From positions 44,168,173 to 44,232,172 of the forward strand of contig OX031070.1 in assembly GCA_943736015.1 (NCBI GenBank): DNA of 64,000 nt, written 5' to 3'. This DNA is from Tridacna crocea (Eukaryota > Mollusca > Bivalvia > Cardiida > Cardiidae). How positions within the stretch are numbered: position 1 is the stretch's first letter; each line of letters begins with the position of its first letter. Shown piece after piece: positions 22,475-35,500 of the stretch. The notes under the pieces are model-generated. The model was not told the origin of the DNA. It did not search any database and saw only the letters and a program-made list of their open reading frames with translations. Made by a program: the position numbers and the translations under genes.

Positions 22475-22703
22475 TTAAACCTTCACCACAGAATGAGGAC
22501 TTCTGACGCCCTTGAGGAAGAAGCCTTTTGAAAACATTGTGGGAAAAGGAGAAAATGCTGGTAACCAGCATTTTCTCCTTTTCCCACAAAGTTTTCTACC
22601 CTATCAAAATAAAATTGCACCATTTGAGCCACCTTGAAATTGTCGTCTGCAAATGCTTTCAATTTGGATACATCTAAAGGTTTGCTGTCTAGTAATGGGT
22701 TAA
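22475..22703 (-). mobile_element. Palindrome-core TTAA MITE, type A
   Basis: Complete copy ten bases after the preceding one and in opposite orientation, with TAA loop and TTAA at both ends. Confidence 0.9.
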
Positions 22704-22797
22704 ACTGGAAAATTATTGGAAGAATGATCAAATATTATCATTTTGATGAAAAAGAATTTAGTTTTGGATGGAAAAAGAAAATATATATATATATAAG

Positions 22798-23135
22798 CAT
22801 GGGCGGATCCAGAGTGGGGGACCGGGGTTCTGGACCCCCCCCCCCCCCTGGAATTTTGGCAAAAATGCGGTTGCCGGATTTGTGAAATGGTACTGGTTTG
22901 ATATTGCACAGCATTTATGTAAAATACAGTCATAACTTAAAAAAAAAAAGGTTCTAAATGTGGAGACCTCCTCATGGTTAGAACTGGAAACGTTGACTTT
23001 TCTTGTAAACGGCTTATATCCACTGAAATCCGGAAACCAAAGTATCATATAATAAAACGAGTGCGTTTTCGGTGGGATCCCCCTCCCCCCCCCCCCCCCC
23101 CCCCCCCCCCCACGAGAAAGATGTCTGGATCGCAT
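22798..23135. mobile_element. Element with poly-C/G arms and CGGATCCAGA ends
   Basis: Begins ATGGGCGGATCCAGA and ends TCTGGATCGCAT, with C homopolymers inside each end (about 22837-22850 and 23083-23111). This end structure is a dispersed repeat seen in many animal genomes. The overlapping proline/glycine-rich ORFs are artefacts. Confidence 0.55.
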
Positions 23136-23420
23136 TAAGATTTAATCTTTAATAAATACATACTTTCGGATGGATACATTTTTCGTAAAATTTCCTCACT
23201 TATAGAATTTATAATTCTAAACCATAGGACAAATTACAAAAATGACACTTTTCTCTGCTTGTTTCGTCAGAAAACAGGATTGGGGGTTACTGCTGAAATT
23301 AGTTTTTTCGAGGAAAGAATTGGGATAAAAGCTAAGTAGACATAGTGGGAAAAAGACATTTTGCTCATAAGGAGATTTTCAGCCGCAGTAGGCTTGTTCA
23401 TCCCCCATTCAAAAGAAACC

Positions 23421-23773
23421 CGTTGTTTGCGCATGTCATATTGTTCGAAGATTCTACCTGTCTTATATGACGCATCACTAGCCCCAAAAGCGGGCAGACT
23501 GTAATATTACGCTCTTTAAAGTAGCAATGTAGAAAATAGCTTTTATCAATACGTTTGACGAGAAATAAGACCTGCTTTAGCTCCTGATTTCTCTAAACTG
23601 CTGATCATAGTTGAGTGAATTGCATGAGGTAGCGTTTTATTGAGTAAACGTTTATTTTAGTCTGAAATTCAAAGTAACGGTTGTCGCGTAGGAAAGTGGT
23701 TCGGTTCTGTACCCAGGATGCCCATATTAGACAGATGAGTATTTATAGAATGCCATCTAGCGGGAGATAATGA
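23421..23773 (+). repeat. ~350-bp dispersed direct repeat, copy 2
   Basis: Second copy of 18950-19303, same orientation, differing by scattered substitutions and short indels. Confidence 0.65.
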
Positions 23774-23999
23774 AAGAAACAAATTTACTGGCTGCTACAT
23801 CATTATTTGGTTTAGCTTACATATCGTTTTCGAATAAAATGTCAACAATTGCAATATATTTTTGTTTTGAAAGGTGTGGGTCTATAATAAAACGGATGTT
23901 ATGCTGCAGGGACTTCCCCGGCGATTGTATTTGCTTTTCCCTGCATAAAAAAATTATGACATATAGCCCGACTTTTCAAGTAATAGAATCTTATCCCAA

Positions 24000-24050
24000 A
24001 TGTCTACCAGCATTTTCTCCTTTTCCCACTATGATTTCAAAAGCATTTTG
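24000..24050. mobile_element. Half-core fragment of the palindrome MITE
   Basis: Only the right arm (CCAGCATTTTCTCC and onward) and a short flank remain; the left arm and both ends are missing. Confidence 0.6.
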
Positions 24051-24132
24051 TGTGTGTTCGTTAATAGTATGGGTCTAGGTAAACGGTAAGAAGAAACTAG
24101 GCTAAGACAAATAATTTACAGGGCAGCATATG

Positions 24133-24354
24133 TTAACCTTTTACCTGACATGCCAATTTGAGGCTCTTCCATTTCAGCAGCAAATAAAGATATGATGTCA
24201 AAAATATGGACAAATGAGGATACAAATATCTGATTGAGTGGAAAACATTGTGGGAAAAGGAGAAATTGCTCCTTACGAGCAATTTCTCCTTTTCCCACAA
24301 TGTTTTCAGAAGCTGTCTGTTGTTGATATGAGTATCTATGGAGTAAAGGGTTAA
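24133..24354 (+). mobile_element. Palindrome-core TTAA MITE, type C with hybrid flanks
   Basis: The core is intermediate between A and B: GGGAAAAGGAGAAATTGCTC, then GAGCAATTTCTCC. The right flank ends GAGTATCTATGGAGTAAAGG as in type B. The left flank (GACATGCCAATTTGAGG) matches neither main type. TTAA at both ends. Confidence 0.85.
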
Positions 24355-24479
24355 GAGGTTTGGGATCTCTTTGCTCTGTGATGGGATCTTTTTGCCTTGT
24401 ACTTAGTTAAAACAGTTTCGTTCGTGTTGCTCTTCTTACTAGATCCAGAGTTTAAACTGCATAAAACAAGGTGTTACGC

Positions 24480-24610
24480 ACTGAAAGAACGTCTATTGAC
24501 CCCTTAGGCTGCTATGCACGACTCACTGACCTTTTGCGCACAGCGCAGATCAAGATCAGACTGCACAGAACGTGCAGCCTGATCTTGGATCTACATTCTG
24601 TCTGAGAAGG
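24480..24610. repeat. GATCAAGATCAGACTGCA dyad repeat
   Basis: Inverted repeat GATCAAGATCAGACTGCA ... TGCAGCCTGATCTTGGATC, preceded by a CTGACCTTTTGCGCACAG block shared with 17540-17570. Confidence 0.55.
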
Positions 24611-24638
24611 AGATATTGTTCCACCTAAACCAAAACTC

Positions 24639-24868
24639 TTAACTCATTACCAGACGACAAAATTTTAGACTTGTCCAAATTAAAAGCATTTGCAGACGGC
24701 AAAATAAAAGTGACTGAAAATTTGAAATTTGTTTTGTGAAAGGTAGAAAACCTTGTGGGAAAAGGAGAAAATGCTGGTAACCAGCATTTTCTCCTTTTTC
24801 CCACAATGTTTTCTAAAGGCTTCTTTCTCATGGGCGTCAAAAGTAGGGATTTTGTGGTAATGGGTTAA
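24639..24868 (+). mobile_element. Palindrome-core TTAA MITE, type A, loop reversed
   Basis: Complete copy. The flanks are in + order but the loop is TAA rather than the TTA seen in other + copies, so the core is inverted relative to its flanks. Confidence 0.85.
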
Positions 24869-25289
24869 GTAGCAATTTGGACTTTTACTATCGAAATAAA
24901 AATTTCAACTGTTTTTTTTTTTAGCAGGAAAGGAGTTAACCACGTTCTGTGAAAAGGCTTAGTTACAACACAAGGGTCATTGTTTATTAGTCAGCCATCG
25001 TACTATCGCATACATTTTTTCTGCTGCGTCGTAGTTTTTCTTGTTGTTGTTCCAAATTCCATGATAATTGCTTTCGACACAACACATCTGCCTTCTCAGG
25101 TTTTTTTTCTAGGATTTCCTTGCTCTCATTTTTTCCCACATAGCTAAATACCAGTACAGATTCTCTTAAATATGTATGACATAGTTCTGATGAAACAGCA
25201 TTTTCGTTGAAGTGATATCCCCCGCCGAAAAAGTTTTTTTTCGATACAAACACATTAGAGGTATTCTGTTTTGCATATACATGTGGCCT

Positions 25290-26330
25290 TTTTGTTATTG
25301 GTCCATGATGAAATCATACATTGAGCTCCCTTTTTCCATAGTACAGCATTTCATTACATAAATATATATATATAAGAGGTCCATAACAGGATTATAAATT
25401 AAGTACCCTTTTTGCAGAACTTGGCATTTTATGAAATGCAAATAAAGTAAATATACATAAACCCCCCCCCTTTTCCATGACACGTCATTATAAAGGAAAA
25501 AATGTATCAACGGACTTTCCAATGCAAGATATTGATGAAGTTTCATCAATTTTTGTCTAGGACTTTAGAAGATATCCCTCTGACATTATACGCGCCACAA
25601 TGCTGCCATTTCAAGCAGCTAGCTAGAGACTAAAGTTTTGGGATTTCTAGCACCTGCCTGGGTAACTCAAAGGATATATTGTGTTACTTGTGATCTAAAA
25701 GGTTTACGAACAGACTGATGGATGGACAGATGGATGCAAGATGGACTCATTGGTCATTGGACATTGGCATTGATTAACCAATAAAAATATGAAGTTTCAT
25801 GAAATATAGGTCCGTAAGTTGGAGATACATTGATAAAAAAATAAATTTGACATGAAGCCACCTTTTTCCATAATACAGCGATAAATTGCAAGACCCTGAC
25901 AATATGCGATAGGTCACATGATCTGTGAAAATCTCATCCAAATCTGTTGAGAGATGTCCAGTAATTAAAGAGATATTGGTAAAAAATGAAATATAACATG
26001 AAGCCCCCTTATTCCATGATGCAGCTACAAATCCCAAAACATTGATGATATGCGTTAGGTCACATGATTCTGTGAAAATTCCATCCAAATCTGCCAAGAA
26101 ATGTGCGAGGTGTTGCGATCACAAGAAACAGAATGAAATAAATATATATGGCTTAGCTACAAATCGCAAAAACTTGACAATATGCGATAGGTCACACGAC
26201 GAAAAACATTATGTGAGAATTCCATTCATATCAGACAAGAAATGTGGGAGGAGTTACGTTCACAGAAATAAAATAATAACATGAAGTCCCCTTTTTCCAT
26301 GACACTGCATTACAAACACAAGGGTATATA
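25290..26330 (+). repeat. Diverged tandem array (~140-190-bp units)
   Basis: Recurring blocks: CATGAAGCC or CATGAAGTCCCCTTTTTCC, ATGATGCAGC, ACAATATGCGATAGGTCACA, and GTGAAAATCCCATCCAAATCTG-like text. At least four units are visible from about 25855, with weaker ones before. The structure resembles the tandem interior of the 13329-14584 element, but no hairpin or TIR is visible here. The ORFs across it are not supported as genes. Confidence 0.5.
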
Positions 26331-26508
26331 ACTGTGGTGCTACAAGGTCAATCTGGGTTATTTTTTTTCCTGCATTTCGTAATGGTGGTTGATAGATGTG
26401 ACTGTACTTGAGCTTGTCTGGATTGAAAGTAGTTTTTCGCCATTATGGCATACCAAATGGTTGGAAAGCTTTACGCCATTTTTTTTGCAGATCTGCAGAT
26501 TTCCGGTC

Positions 26509-29500
26509 ATGCAGTCCGTCGATACTGAGTTGGTTGCTCTGAATGATGACAATCACGACTCAACAAAAGACCCGCGTAAGGAAGCTCCTGACGAGTATGA
26601 TCAGTTACATAATGTTGATGATAGAATAAGGTGCAAAGATGACGATGAGGAGAGGGGACACTGGGGTAGCAAATTGGAATTTTTCCTCGCAATTGTTGGA
26701 TATACAGTTGGAGTTGGCAGTTTTTGGAGATTTCCGATTATATGCAGGTATATCTATCTCTTTATCTTTACCTTTTTTTTACATAATTGGCGAGCATCAC
26801 GCGAAAAGGGGCATTCGGACATTTGCGTAAAGTGTCGTTTCGGATCAGCCTGCGCAGTCCGCGCAGTCTAATCCGAAACGACACTTTCCGTTCTTATGCA
26901 ATTTTCTGTTTTGCGCAAGTGTACTGTAGCACAAAATCTAATGCAATCGTGAAGTGCCGTCTTGGATTAGCCTGCGTGGACTGCGCAGGCTGATCCGAGA
27001 CGACACTTTACGCAATTGTCCGATTGTCCGTTTTCCCATGTTGCAAGCCATATCGAAATTTAAAAATAGATTTTATATGTGACTCAAAAATCAGACTTTG
27101 TTTTCGGAAGAGCAGAAAACCTTAGAAAGGGAGAAAATGCTGGTTTCTTCCATTTTCTCCTTTTTCCCAGAATGTTTTCAAAATGTTTATTGCCAGTGGT
27201 CCCTAAAGTTTTGGATAGTGGGGTAACGGGTAAATCAATAAAAGATACGTGTATCAGGCTAAGCTTGTTATTGATATCATTTGTGAAATTTATCTTGTCA
27301 TCTGCCACATGTTACTTGACATTATGTTTTCCCCAAAATTCAGGTGGAGAGGGGAGATACATTGTTTTTTTTGTGAATAATTTCTTTTTCATCTGTCTGA
27401 AGAGGATTCTGCTTTGCCTGGGGTAAAATATATTTGTAACCTTTAGGCTGCAGGTTCGATCCTATTTGGATGACGCCTAGTAATCCTTGCGTAAAACAAG
27501 GATCGTATATTTTTCAATCTCAAATAAGTTCCGTAAATCTACGCAGTTTAGTTTAATTTAGTTTTAACATATTTATTTTACATCGATTGAGAAACAAGTT
27601 CTAACAACTTATACTAATCTCTCTCGATTCTGCTTCCTGGGAACTACACCAGTACTCGCGCCGAATGAACTAATGAAAAATCCCAAAGTTGACACCTGCT
27701 CCCGGGTATCGAACTCAGGACCCTTAGGTTATGAGGCCGACGCTCTACCTCACGACCACGGATACGCAGTTTCGTGGATGGCATTCCCGATGTTCGACTG
27801 TCACATCGAGAGAGAAGTTCACAGAGCTTGAAGGGCGTATGGGAAGGGAGGAGGAAAAAACATCTCTTAACCCTTTACCCCATAAGGCATTTCTATAGTA
27901 TCTCTAATAAGCCCTAACTAACAGCAAGGATGAAGCCGTTTCTTATGTGTATATGACACTTTTGATAGCATAGAAAACATTGTGACAAAAGGTGAAATTG
28001 CTCGTGACGAGCAATTTCACCTTTTGCCACAATGTTTTCCAAAGGCTCTTACAAGCAATGCGTAGAAATGAGTATCTATGGAGTAAAAGGTTAACGCAGA
28101 TAAACATGTAGTTGCGTACATTGTTTTGGACATGTCCCATGTGTCATCCCATCTCAGCTTACAATAATGGGCACTATTAGTTTACTTCACCTAGTGTTAT
28201 ATCGCAACAAACGGGCAGAATTTGTGCCACTGTCACGGTCTCGTTATTGGTGACCTTGGTGAAAAACTAGCGATTGAACAGCTTCAGACATCCTATGTAG
28301 CTCGTAAATTGTTCTAGATTCTTTAATCGTTAAAATCAGTCTTTCAACTACATGTAAAATGTGATACTTGAAAAGTCAATTTACTGGCAATGATCTTCTA
28401 CCTTTTCTATACATGTAACTAGTATCGTTACGAAAACAAAAGGACTAGAAGAAAAAAAATGATGACAGATAATCAGCTTATTATTAGTATCAGCTTATTT
28501 CTTTATTTCCATAATCGTAAAAATTTGTGCTTAATTTTGAGAGGTAATATCAGATTCTGCTTTACGTCAATATTTCGTATCATTATATATATATATATCA
28601 TATATCATTTTTTTTCTGAATCATCAACAAGGATGATGCACAAAGGGTCACAGACTCGGCGAACTTAACGGTTTTCAGAAGAATTGATATCAACCATATG
28701 AATAAAAGTTGACATTTTAAATCTTCTTGTCAATTTCTTCAGCCGCAATGGAGGTGGTGCTTTTTTGATTCCTTTCTACTTCCTGTTGATCACTTCCGGC
28801 GGACCACTTTACTATCTGGAGGTCTGTATAGGACAATTTTCCGGACAAAGTGCTGGTACGGCGTTCGGATTCTGTCCCTTGTTGAAAGGTAGTTATCTCA
28901 CACTATTCCTGTTGCATGCTTGGGGAAGAAAGACGACAATATAACAGAAAATCAACAACTATTGAGAGCACATTGGAAAATATATGTAGTTCAAGAATAT
29001 TTCAAACGGTTATATGTACTCGGATTATAAATAGTATCAACAGAGACAAATTGATGCTAAAATGTGTACATTCTGTGGTAGTGAAAGACACCAAAAATCG
29101 TTAATTGTTTTAATTATACCTCATTCAATACGTTGTTGGTGTTGTTGTTCTTTTTAGTTGTTGTCGTTTCTTTCCTTCCTTTAGTGGACTTACCATTCTA
29201 AAATAAATGAGAAGATGCTCTCTGAAAGGGGGGCGTAATGCATCTATTTCAAACAGTGTCGACTCGATCAGCCTGCGCAGTTTTGCTCTTTGTGAATTTT
29301 CTAAATGACAAAGGACCATACTATCAGATCATTCCGTCGTTGTTTGAACCCATTACCACTCAATCCCTACTTCTGACGACCCTGAGAAAGAAGCCTTTAG
29401 AAAACATTGTGGGAAAAGGAGAAAATGCTGGTAACCAGCATTTTCTCCTTTTCCCACAATGTTTTCTACCCTTCACAAAACAAATTTCGAATTTTCAGTC

Positions 29501-32500
29501 AATTTTATTTGGTCGTCTGCAAATGCTTTCAATTTGGAGCAGTCTGAAATATTGTCGTTTGGTAATGGGTTAATACATACTTTGTTTAAGTTCGGCAGCT
29601 AAAGCTACTTTAAGACAAAGGCTATTTTGCATGAAACTATCTCATTACACTTACTCAGGCTGGGATTTATATTTCTATCTCCTGTTTGCTATATACAGTA
29701 TTTGATCGATATCTGCTGTCAATCAGACATGGAACATGGAGCCTTAACATTCAGAAATCGCACCCCTCACCCAAAAAAAATAAAGTAACAAGAAAGCCCA
29801 AAAGTAAACAAAGCTGTTTAAATTCGTTTAAATTTATATTATCATACCATTTAAAATTATAGAAACTATTGTGAAGATGACCGTACAATTTATCTTTGTA
29901 TGGTTGGTTCAAGTGTAAGTCGCTGACAGAGAAGTTAATTTCAAAACTATGTTAAAATCTGTCTGGAAGCTGCGTCTTTTGTTTATATTTTGATTGATTT
30001 TTAAATTCTTTTTTCCTGCCAGCGACTATCACTTATGGGCTGGCCACATTATAACAGTCTGTCATCTCCACAGTATTTTCCATACTTTTGTATTATATTT
30101 ATATTTAAATTTAAATATATTATGATACCTCTTTTGTTATTTAGGCCTCTAATGGGCCTTTAAACGTCCGGTTTCTTTCAGTAATACCCGCTGCGTGACT
30201 TGTTATGAGCTGACTTAACCCTTTACCCCATAAGGCATTTCTATGGTATCTCTAATTGGCCCTAAATAACAGCAAGGATAAAGCTGTTTCTTGTGTCTAT
30301 ATGACACCTTTTGGTAGCATAGAAAACATTGTGACAAAAAGGTGAAATTGCTCGTGACGAGCAATTTCACCTTTTGCCACAATGTTTTCCAAAGGCTCCT
30401 ACAAGCAATGCGTAGAAATGAGTATCTATAGAGTAAAGGATTAATTTTTATTCCGCAGACAGTTGTTATTCATAAACACCCTTCATCATCATCATCATCA
30501 TCATAATCATCATCATCATTATCATCATCAGGCTGTCGGTTACAGTCGTCTTCAGACAATCAATTTTTTTCAAACTGACATTTTCTATGGTTTGTGTTGC
30601 AGGTCTAGGACTGTTGCAGGTGACACTTTCCCTAACCGTGCTGTGGTATCTTATCATGATTTCTGTATGGGTGTACTATTATCTCTATTCGTCCTTCACA
30701 TCCACGTTACCATGGGCAACCTGCCAGAACGCTTGGAATACTAGACTGTGTCGTGGTAAGCAATTTCATCGCGGTTAAATAGTACTGAAAGTACTGAGAG
30801 AGGAGACCAACGGTCTCGGAAAAAAAGAGACCCACATCACCTAATCAACGACATCGACCAGCTGGTCAACTAGATATATGCAAGAGACTGAGGAATCTGA
30901 CATTTGAGCAGAAATGCTTCAAAGTTAACTACTTGCTACAGTATTACTAGCATCTACTGAAAGCTTAATTTCTTTTTCAAAATTTGGAGCTAAAAGAACT
31001 GGTTCGCTTCTAAGTATGGCTTTTATTTTATCAAAAGTTTTTTCGCAGACATCATTTCGTGTAATATTTTAGCTTTTGCTTAACCCTTTCCCAAACAATC
31101 CCTGGTTTTTACGGGTCAGGAATAGAAGCCTTTTGAAAACATTTTGGGAAAAGAAGAAACTGCTGGTAACCTGCATTTTCTCCTTTTCCCACAATGTTTT
31201 CTACCCTATCATATAGAAAAATCATCTTTTTAGCAACTGTTAATTTGTCATCTGCAAAATGCTTTCAGTTCGGTCTGGTCCAAACTTTGCCGTTTCGGAA
31301 AGGGTTAAAAGGCTTGCCATTGGCTCAGCTATGATAGAAAAACTGCCAAAAAATTTCCTGAAGTAACCAGTCATACCGAGAAATCTAGTATGTTGTCTTT
31401 TGCATGTAGGTACAGGAAAATCGGAAATAGTTTTTACTTTAGCTTCTATGGGTTTTAGCTGTCATTGTCCAACAATATAACTTAAAAATGTTCAACTAGC
31501 GTGACACCCTTCAAAAAATTAATAGTAGATTGGTTTGTCAAAAAAATTCTCTAATAGTCTTTAGCTGGTGATCCCAATCATCTCTGCTTATAATGACATC
31601 ATCGACGTTGGTCCTACAGTCGTCCAATCCAGATATCATCATTCTGGATAAGACGTTGAAATTTTGCCGGTGAGTTTTTCATCCCAAACGGCATAACTTT
31701 GAAATTATAAAGTCCATTGGGGGGTCACAATTGCAGACTCTCTTTAGCTCTTTCAGTGAGAGGAATTTGCGAAAATCCTTTGGAAAAAATCAAATTTGGT
31801 TACATATTTCGCATGACCAATGTTGTCTGGAAACGAGTCAACTTTGGTCACAGCATTAATCCTTTCCCAAACGACAAATTTTAGACTCTTCCAAACTGAG
31901 AGAGTTTGCAGACGACAATTTTAACTTTCATAACAATGGCATTTAATGATCTAAATGGACAGAAAACACTGTGAGAAAAGGAGAAATTGCTCGTTACGAG
32001 CAATTTCTCCTTTTCCCACAGTGTTTTCAAAAGACTTGCACTGCAGACACGTAAAAAGTCAGTGCGCATACGGCAAGTCCAATCTTGCTTTGGTAGGAGA
32101 ATACAGGGAGAATTTCATTCACTTTGACTTGGTTCAATCAAGTCATTGTCCAATAAACACTTGATTTTTCCTCTTAGATGTTCCAGTTTCTTTGGATTCA
32201 TTCGATATGGATGTTGTTTCACTGGCTTAGGATTTTCAATATACAAATCATGGTATATGGTATCTGTCTGTTTTGGAATAACACGAAACAAGTGCTCATA
32301 GTCAGAAACATTTTTTTTAATAATCTTAATGTGAAAGGTTTTTTTTTTATTCGGATCGAATACACTTTCACTATTCTCTATCCTCAAAGCCACAAGTCTA
32401 CTTTCAAAAGTAAGTCGCTCCTAATTACATCAGCCTGGAAAATTCTAGATCAGATGACAAAATGTTGTTTATTAACATGGATTGGTTAAGAGCTTGTTTA

Positions 32501-35500
32501 CAAACAACCTGTTTCTAAAAATAACCACAAGGGAAAAACCGATGAATGTTCTTTATGTTTCTAGAATACCGGCATTATGTATAAAGAGTGAAAGTGGTAG
32601 TGAAAACATTACAAAAAATGGCCTTCTATTTAATGTTTGTTTCAATAGAGTTCTTTTTTTCAACAAGCAATGAACATATTCATAAGTATAACCAACCAAA
32701 TAAAAGATTACGCAATAAAGATGAATTCGTGAAATTTCCGGAAAAAAAAAAAAACTTTGAATATCAGTTTTTGTTGTTGTTATTGTTGTTTAGCTTATCT
32801 TATCCTTTTTTTTTTTATCTCCGCTAGTTTATGCAGACTCGGCGCAGAACATCACTTTATATAACACAACTTCCCAGTCCAACAATACGTTTTCTTCAGA
32901 CCAATACCAATCTGCTGCTTTTGAGTTTTGGGAGTAAGTTTCTTTTCTGTATTTTCAGATATGACAATAAAAGTATAACCTAGTTTATATATCAGTGCAT
33001 GTAGACGTATGCTGATCCTCTGTTTGTATGCCCGATAAATATTTTGACTTTAAGACCATTATTTGTATACCCCATTTATTTTCGTCGTTACTCGGTGAAC
33101 ATCGCCGAGTCAATTTTTTGTAAGGTGTCCCATTATGAAAAAGCACGATAAGACTCTTAGCATGACGCTACGAAATTCAGCAAGTAATGACGATTTATAG
33201 ATTAATTTTCTTGCATAATACCAAGAGTGTTTATAATCAAAACAATTGCCTAAAATTCAGAAATGAAAATTTTAATTGATTGGCATATATTGGTACCATT
33301 CTTAGTGATTGTTGTTTTTTTTTTTTCCAAATACATAGTAACTATACCTAATAAATACATGTATCCATGTAAATTTGGTACCTCGTATTTCACTTAGTCT
33401 GATGGATTCCCATGGATATTAGAACTTTATGTGCAACAGTTGATAAATACGTCCCTCAGTTGCTTTATCAGACTTCTTCTTTCTTTTTTCATTATTATTT
33501 TTAGATACAAGGTGATCGGTCGTTCGAATGGTTTAGATGACATGGGTACTCTACAGCCTCATCTCGTAATCTGTTTAATCATAGCGTGGACTCTTACTGT
33601 GTTGGCAGTCATCAACGGGGCGAAAACTCTTGGAAAGGTAACCAAGTGTATTGTTTTATTATAGCTCCGAAGACCAAGTTTTGATCATCTCCATTGTTCC
33701 GGTGGCATATTGAAAGCACGTGACTTTTTGTTTGGATAATCGATCGGCTGATCTTTCAGTCTTTTCTTACTTTATACACTCATATTTACCTTTCCTTTAT
33801 GCAGAGTACGACCTATGAAAATCAGTAAAACCCGTACAGGATATTACAGTATGTAAATATTTGTAATGTCTGACACTGAAAGAATTCTAATGGAAAACCG
33901 GTAGCCTCAGTGCATCGGTGCCTTAACCCTTTCCCAAACAATCCCTTTGAAGAAAGACGCCTTTTGAAAACATTGTTGGAAAAGGAGAAAATGCTGGGAA
34001 ACCAGCATTTTCTCTTTTTCCAACAATGTTTTATGCCGTGCTGGAAACTGAAAGTTCAATTATTGAATAACGTTTGTTTTGTCGTCTGCAAGGGCTTTCA
34101 GTTTGGACCAGTCTAAAATTTTGTCGTTTGGTAAAAGGTTAACTAGATTAAGTCAACTAATCTCACGAGTTGGCTGGTTTTATGGGCCACGATGTTGTGC
34201 TATAGACCTCAGAGTCACATTTCATTTTCTGCATACAAGCTTTCAATATCTATACAATTGTGCGATTTCAGGTTGTTTATGTCACAGCTACCACACCGTT
34301 TCTGTTTTTGTTGATCATGTTTATTCGAGGTGTAACTCTGGATGGCGCTCTTGAAGGCATTATTTTCTATCTAAATCCAGACTTTTCAAAGCTTTTAACT
34401 GTTCAGGTAAGTCAAGAACGTAATGATTAACGTACTGTTTCTAAATAAGCCAAAGAAACACACCTTCGCCAGCCAAGGTTACGATCACTACGTGGATCTT
34501 ACCTTGCCTGATTAAGCCCGATTTCGAGATTCCTGCGATGTGCCCTCTATTGAATGCTGGTTATTACCCCCCTTTACATCATATTTCTAAAGGCCAATGA
34601 AATATCGTTTTACAAACCGCTTACGAATACACATGAAGCGATAAGCAGATATCCACGTAGGTTTCCATGTTTACCTTCTATTCGAAAGGTAGCGACCTTG
34701 TTCTATTTTTATCAAAGATGAAATGCTACGAGCGATTTCATTCGTTGCAGTTAGAGCTGTCTGCATCCAATGAAAAAGCGTATCGTGGGAATGTAAAAAT
34801 CAAGCTCGATCCGCCAAGGGTAGAGTAGCGTAGTGAATCGTCAGCCTTGGCTTGCGAAGATGTAAGAAACATATCGTCGGTTTACTTCAAAAACCTCGTA
34901 ACTACAGCTTGTTTCAAGCTGTATTTCCTAGATTTTTTAAGAGAACCGGCGATATAGTCATCTTTGGTTATTTCAGTTATTCATTCATTCGCTTGGTCGT
35001 TCCTTCGTCTGTAAATTTATGAATTTATTTATGACTTAATTTATCCCTTTAATTATTCATTTGATTATTTACAGTAGTGGTTTATAAATGACAATCCTTT
35101 AACGTTCACTGCCAACAGTTATATAGGAGAATATAAAATCAAAGCACATAGTTCCCAGTTTATGTATTTTACAAGCTTTGATTCCAATGAAATCTTTTTT
35201 CGTCATACATTCTGTGCAACTCTAAAAGCTTATGAATACTTTCAAACAAGTAAGTGGGTGACTGAATGGTCATAAATGTGATCATAACGTATGTTGCCGA
35301 GAAATATTAACAAAAAAGACATTAATATCAATGCTAAAATAGACATACCCCACCCAAGATCGCAGAAATGGAGAGTTCGGTTTTACAATAAATTGCTTAT
35401 ATCCAATTATTTCTTTGTTACAATTCTAGAAATGTACAATATCTTGTATAGTATGCAGCGCACTCATCCTGAATTATTTATTTTGGCGTCCATTAGATGT

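Noticed and set aside
22634..23135. Pro/Gly-rich ORFs
   Set aside because: They cross C and G homopolymers of a dispersed repeat.
24116..24298. Short ORFs across MITE cores, repeated along the window, as a peptide family
   Set aside because: The similar peptides come from the same repeat read in several frames; no conserved start or codon bias was seen.
30463..30744. Histidine-rich ORF
   Set aside because: Produced by a CAT microsatellite running into SLC6 exon 3 in a different frame.
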